This document shows positions 13,221 to 16,812 of a stretch of 16,812 bases of DNA, in pieces (position 1 is the stretch's first letter; every line of letters begins with the position of its first letter). The position numbers and the translations under genes were made by a program. Source of the DNA: H111-94 sp034436045 (GTDB lineage Bacteria > Chloroflexota > Ktedonobacteria > Ktedonobacterales > Ktedonobacteraceae); the NCBI GenBank assembly GCA_034436045.1, contig DAOTVZ010000065.1, forward strand, positions 1 to 16,812, read 5' to 3'. Under the pieces are notes generated by a model. It was not told the DNA's origin, did no database searches, and saw nothing but the letters and a program-made list of their open reading frames with translations.

Positions 13221-14960
13221 ATGTCTATTGCTTACAAGTCCCTGTATTTGAGAGTGCGGAGGTGGAAACTTGATTTCTATGAATGGGCCTGCTGCTGTAT
13301 TATTTTACTGAACGGCTGCCTACGGCTCGCGCTTATCTATCAAGGATGGCCGACATCAAATAGTGATGAAGGCACTGTTGGTTTAATGGCTTTGCATATT
13401 GCTTATCATGGCGCGTTACCAATTTTCTTTTATGGTCAGGGGTATATGGGATCGCTGGAAGCTTTTGTGGGAGCTGCATTATTCCCCATTTTCGGTGCTT
13501 CTGTAATAGCATTACGTGTTGGAGTGCTACTGCTCTTTACCCTTTTCCTTGTTGTTATGTACCGCCTTACGGCTCTCCTCTACAACAAGACGCTTGCTTT
13601 GATAACGCTTATCCTGCTTAGTCTGGGAACGCCTGAAATATTCTTTCGTGAGATAGAAGCTTTAGCCGGGCATCCTGAAACGCCGCTTTTCTGTGCTTGC
13701 ATTGTACTTTTTACGACCTGGCTTTGTTTGACTACACCCATTTCTGCACAATCCACTTGTGACAATAGATGTGGAAAGCGTCGCCTACTTTTCGCCCTCT
13801 GGGGCTTGCTCGTTGGTGCAGCGCTGTGGAATGATCCCTTAGCGTGGGCTTATATTGTGCTTTCCGGGTTATTTCTGCTACTCTTTTGCCGCGCCGAATT
13901 ACGTTTAAAAGGGATAGTGCTGAGTGTGCTACCTGGGTTTTTATTGGGTATTATGCCGATCATTATTTATAACCTTTTTTCCGCGACAGTTACCAATAGT
14001 ACAGCTACTCTTTGGGGTTTTCTGGCTAGTTCACCTCAAGCTTCTGTCGCCTCTTCCATTGTGAGCAGGCTGGCAGGTGCAATCATTGTCAGCCTACCGG
14101 TTGCTACTGGAGCCAATCCATTGTGTCCTCTGCAACATGCACAAGCCTGGCCTCTGACCCAACTGAGTGGGCATACATTATCCTGTACAGTAGTACATGC
14201 TGACTGGGGCATGGGGATCATTATTCTCTGGATGTATGCTTTCTGGCAGGTAATCCGTCTGTTACCTGCACGCTGGTATCAGCCACTATTGGAAATCGCC
14301 ACCTTTGGGGAGCAGCGAGAAAGGGTGTTGCGTGTTGCCCGTGTAGTGATGCTGGCCGGTGCCGGGCTTTCTTTTCTCATTTTTGCGCTCAGCCCACAGT
14401 CGGTGACAGACCCCTGGGCCAATAGCCGTTATTTATTCCCTCTCGCCGTCGCTGTACCGGCCATGTTCTGGCCCTTACTAGTTCCTGAAGATGCTATGAA
14501 GCAAGCGACCCAATGGAGAAATATCCTGAAAAAAGGCTTGATCGGTAGTATCCTGCTGGTTTTCAGTGCTACTCTGGTGCTTGGCACGCTTGATACCTTT
14601 GCTCTTATCCCTTCCGCACAAGGTATAGATCAGCAGCAGGAGAAGCTGGTAAGTGATTTACTTCGCCTTCATGCAACGCGCATTTATACTGACTACTGGA
14701 CCTGTGATCTGGTGGCATTTCTGAGTCATGAGCAGATCATCTGTTCTGTTTTAGACGACAATTTACAGCCCGGCGTCAATCGCTATACTCCCTACGTTGC
14801 TGAGGTGAAGGGAGCCAGACCAGTAACATATGTGTTTCTCGCAAACTCTACGCAGGCGCAATTGCTAGATCAGCGGATGAAAGAGAGACCTCAACAGTAT
14901 CAGAGTATGCTGGTTGATGGCTATATGGTTTATCGCGTAAATACAAGGCGAAATACATAA
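13221..14960 (+). CDS. Multi-pass membrane glycosyltransferase, GT-C fold (PMT/ArnT-like)
   Basis: This 579-residue integral membrane protein has about eleven to thirteen hydrophobic segments, starting near residue 23, and a C-terminal extracytoplasmic domain from about 475. The first external loop carries SDEG (48-51), the acidic pair that GT-C enzymes use as catalytic base or metal ligand, followed by YGQGYMGSLEAF (71-82), a segment common in the GT39/PMT-like branch. Such enzymes move a sugar from a polyprenyl-phosphate donor onto protein or envelope lipid on the outer face of the membrane. The acceptor cannot be told here. The C-terminal region includes TDYWTCDLVAFLS, typical of this branch. 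The ATG at 13221 has only AAAGG about 12 nt upstream, a weak site. It ends before a long convergent hairpin. No sugar-donor synthase is beside it. Confidence 0.85.
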   Translation: MSIAYKSLYLRVRRWKLDFYEWACCCIILLNGCLRLALIYQGWPTSNSDEGTVGLMALHIAYHGALPIFFYGQGYMGSLEAFVGAALFPIFGASVIALRVGVLLLFTLFLVVMYRLTALLYNKTLALITLILLSLGTPEIFFREIEALAGHPETPLFCACIVLFTTWLCLTTPISAQSTCDNRCGKRRLLFALWGLLVGAALWNDPLAWAYIVLSGLFLLLFCRAELRLKGIVLSVLPGFLLGIMPIIIYNLFSATVTNSTATLWGFLASSPQASVASSIVSRLAGAIIVSLPVATGANPLCPLQHAQAWPLTQLSGHTLSCTVVHADWGMGIIILWMYAFWQVIRLLPARWYQPLLEIATFGEQRERVLRVARVVMLAGAGLSFLIFALSPQSVTDPWANSRYLFPLAVAVPAMFWPLLVPEDAMKQATQWRNILKKGLIGSILLVFSATLVLGTLDTFALIPSAQGIDQQQEKLVSDLLRLHATRIYTDYWTCDLVAFLSHEQIICSVLDDNLQPGVNRYTPYVAEVKGARPVTYVFLANSTQAQLLDQRMKERPQQYQSMLVDGYMVYRVNTRRNT

Positions 14961-15001
14961 AGATTTGGAAATTTAGGAAGGATGTATCTGTATCTTCAAT
15001 G

Positions 15002-15046
15002 TAGGAGTGTGATGACGAATATCTTTCGTTTGCCATCACGCTCCTA
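15002..15046. terminator. Long hairpin between convergent glycosyltransferase and hypE genes
   Basis: TAGGAGTGTGATG (15002-15014) pairs with CATCACGCTCCTA (15034-15046) over 13 bp including one G-T. Inside the loop ACGAA (15015-15019) can pair with TTCGT (15025-15029). No T-run follows on either strand, so it may work as a factor-dependent or bidirectional stop. Confidence 0.6.
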
Positions 15047-15087
15047 TGGCACCAGATGAGTCCAGCCTGAGTAGGAACATTCCTTGT

Positions 15088-16188
15088 TTAGCAGATGCGG
15101 GGCAGAGGATCGCCGACCAGCATATCCAGCACGCGCAGACCGCCGATGTCTGTGCGTAAGAAGACCAGACCTGCCGGTTCGGCCTGCACTTCGCCGATGA
15201 TGACGGCCTCACGCCCAAGCGGGTGATTGCGCATGGCAGCGAGAGCAGCATCGACTTTTTCGGGTGCGACAATGGCCAGCAGTTTGCCCTCGTTGGCAAT
15301 CGTCAAGGGGTCGAGGCCCAGAATCTCGCACGCGCCGCGCACTTCGGGGTGAACGGGAATGGCCTGTTCGGAGAGCGCAATTGAGACCTCTGAGCCGAGA
15401 GCCATTTCATTCAACGTGGTTGCTACGCCGCCGCGTGTGGGGTCTTTCAGGCAGTGGACACCTTCACCGGCGGCTTCAAGCAGAGCGGCGACGAGGGTGT
15501 GGAGCGGTGCGGTATCGCTCTGCACGGTGGTATCTATATCCAGCGCCTCGCGGGCCAGCATGATGGCGATGCCGTGATCGCCCACAGGGCCGCTGAGCAA
15601 AACTTTATCACCAGGTTGCAATTGGGTCTGTCCAAGCGGCCAGGTAGCGCGCAGCACGCCCACACCGGCGGTATTGATAAAGAGTCCATCGGCCTTGCCG
15701 CGCTGGACGACCTTTGTATCGCCCGTCACGATGGTGACACCGGCTTCCTTTGCCGCCGTTGCCATTGAAGCGACGATGCGGCGCAACTCGCTGATGGGGA
15801 AGCCTTCCTCCAGAATGAAGGCGGCTGAGAGGTAGAGGGGTTGCGCGCCCGCCATCGCCAGGTCGTTGATCGTGCCATGTACCGCCAGCTTACCGATGTC
15901 GCCGCCGGGGAAGAACAGCGGGCTGACCACGTAAGTATCGGTGGTGAAGGCCAATCGCTCTCCCGTGCCGTTGATGCCGAAGGTCGCGGCATCGTCCATC
16001 GCGTCAAGCAGCGGATTCGAGAAAGCGGGCGCGAAAACGCCTTCGATAAGGTTGTGGGTCGCCTTACCCCCGCTCCCATGACTGAGCGTGATCTTCTCGT
16101 CGCGTAAGTAGAATTTATGGCGACGCGCCTGTCGTGTGCGCTCGATCTTCTTTAACACATCATCGATGTGGTTAGCATCCTGTGGCAT
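15088..16188 (-). CDS. hypE: Hydrogenase maturation protein HypE (carbamoyl dehydratase)
   Basis: HypE takes a carbamoyl group from HypF on its C-terminal cysteine and dehydrates it with ATP to thiocyanate, the CN donor for the [NiFe] hydrogenase iron. This 366-residue protein ends in PRIC with Cys366 as the last residue, as required. The PurM/AIR-synthase-type ATP fold shows ITLSHGSGGK (33-42), the Asp pair at MDDAATF (64-70), GDIGKLAVHGTINDLAM (96-112), TGDTK (155-159), DPTRGG (249-254) and ANEGK (298-302). The ATG at 16188 has GGAGG 6 nt upstream. About 28 residues precede the usual HypE start (near EKITL), a basic extension absent from most family members. It begins 66 nt after hypD ends, on the same strand, consistent with a hyp operon. 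The cysteine and ATP site appear intact. Confidence 0.96.
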   Translation of the reverse strand: MPQDANHIDDVLKKIERTRQARRHKFYLRDEKITLSHGSGGKATHNLIEGVFAPAFSNPLLDAMDDAATFGINGTGERLAFTTDTYVVSPLFFPGGDIGKLAVHGTINDLAMAGAQPLYLSAAFILEEGFPISELRRIVASMATAAKEAGVTIVTGDTKVVQRGKADGLFINTAGVGVLRATWPLGQTQLQPGDKVLLSGPVGDHGIAIMLAREALDIDTTVQSDTAPLHTLVAALLEAAGEGVHCLKDPTRGGVATTLNEMALGSEVSIALSEQAIPVHPEVRGACEILGLDPLTIANEGKLLAIVAPEKVDAALAAMRNHPLGREAVIIGEVQAEPAGLVFLRTDIGGLRVLDMLVGDPLPRIC

Positions 16189-16254
16189 AACTATCCTCCA
16201 TTGTCCTTATAACCCGGCAGGGTGGCAACGCGCAGGAATTAGTCGAGATAGGGC

Positions 16255-16812
16255 CTACTCCTGTGCTGTGCTAGCTGATGTTTGTAGCACGCTCAGCTTG
16301 TGACGCTCAGCAGCCATCGAGAAGCGCCCATAGTTGAAGTAGGCGGCGCAGGCTCCTTCCGGCGACACCATGCAGGTGCCAATGGGTGTTTCGGGCGTAC
16401 AGGCAGTGCCGAAGACCTTGCACTCCCAGGGTTTGATGACGCCTTTGAGAACCTCGCCACACTGGCAGGCTTTGGGGTCGGCCACACGCAGGCCGGGCAC
16501 CTCGTAGAGCAATTCAGCATCCCAATCGGCAAATTCGGCACGCAGTTTCAGGGCGCTGTGCGTGATGAAGCCCAGGCCGCGCCACTCGAAGAAGGGGCGT
16601 AGCTCCATTGTGCGCGCCATTGCCTCCAACGCCTTGACATTTCCCTCCGGGCGCACTACGCGCGCGTACTGATTCTCAACCTCCGAACGGCCTTCTCTAA
16701 TCTGTTTTACAATCATGTAGACGGATTGAATGATGTCGAGCGGCTCAAAACCGGCGATCACCACCGGCTTGCGGTAGTCGCGGGCAATGAAGTTGTAGGG
16801 GCGCATGCCGAT
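16255..16812 (-). CDS. hypD: Hydrogenase maturation protein HypD (C-terminal part, runs off the window)
   Basis: HypD is the iron-sulfur scaffold on which the Fe(CN)2CO group is built, together with HypC and HypE. About 186 residues, roughly the C-terminal half of the usual 360-380, lie in the window. The frame is open to the window edge. The start is not visible, and the ATG at 16806 is internal. Family motifs include IAGFEPLDI, and a Cys-rich tail with CQCGEVLKG, KPWECKVFGTACTPETPIGTCM and SPEGACAAYFNYG. These cysteines bind the [4Fe-4S] cluster and a redox disulfide. The 3' end lies 66 nt before hypE. Together they predict a [NiFe] hydrogenase elsewhere in the genome. No frameshift or lost cysteine is seen in the part available. 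Confidence 0.96.
   Translation of the reverse strand: MGMRPYNFIARDYRKPVVIAGFEPLDIIQSVYMIVKQIREGRSEVENQYARVVRPEGNVKALEAMARTMELRPFFEWRGLGFITHSALKLRAEFADWDAELLYEVPGLRVADPKACQCGEVLKGVIKPWECKVFGTACTPETPIGTCMVSPEGACAAYFNYGRFSMAAERHKLSVLQTSASTAQE

Noticed and set aside
15036..15299. Minus-strand open frame of 87 residues overlapping the hypE 3' end
   Set aside because: It is a different-frame shadow of hypE with no ribosome site or domain.

Overview
The window is 16.8 kb of bacterial chromosome with moderate GC and almost entirely housekeeping content. Three things fit a member of the Chloroflexota, most likely a Ktedonobacteria-type spore-forming aerobe: the class of small zinc-ribbon and membrane-anchored Pro/Ser/Thr-rich proteins, a group-2 sigma factor, and HypD/HypE in an otherwise aerobic-looking gene set. 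This placement is an inference from protein style, not a database result.

Layout. 1-3074 (minus strand): ftsY, accD and accA are tightly packed (15 and 47 nt gaps), followed by tRNA-Leu(CAA) with its own near-consensus promoter. 3075-4432: a long, mostly non-coding stretch. It holds one short zinc-ribbon gene (3473-3688, minus) with a structured leader and two upstream promoter-like sites, and on its right side the upstream region of a sigma factor gene, including a sigma-54-like -24/-12 site. 4433-5449 (plus): group-2 sigma-70 factor, ending at a strong bidirectional terminator shared with prfB. 5523-11430 (minus): lon, a membrane-anchored zinc-ribbon protein, a membrane-anchored protein with a probable Ig-like C-terminal domain, and prfB, which is complete only through a programmed +1 frameshift. 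11447-12520: lon promoter, divergent promoter, an 18-bp tandem repeat readable in two frames, a small winged-helix regulator and its terminator. 12521-14960 (plus): a small secreted six-cysteine protein and a multi-pass GT-C type glycosyltransferase. 15088-16812 (minus): hypE and the 3' part of hypD, for maturation of a [NiFe] hydrogenase.

How the genes work together. accA and accD encode the two halves of the acetyl-CoA carboxyltransferase and sit beside ftsY, the SRP receptor, so fatty-acid supply and membrane-protein targeting may be co-expressed. lon and prfB frame two envelope proteins in what looks like one transcription unit. HypD and HypE act together in building the Fe(CN)2CO centre of a [NiFe] hydrogenase whose structural genes lie outside the window.

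I found no CRISPR array, phage, insertion sequence or defence system. The observations most worth a second look are regulatory: the structured leader of the small zinc-ribbon gene, a promoter-led structured segment upstream of it, the sigma-54-like site before the sigma factor gene, and the dual-frame tandem repeat before the winged-helix gene.
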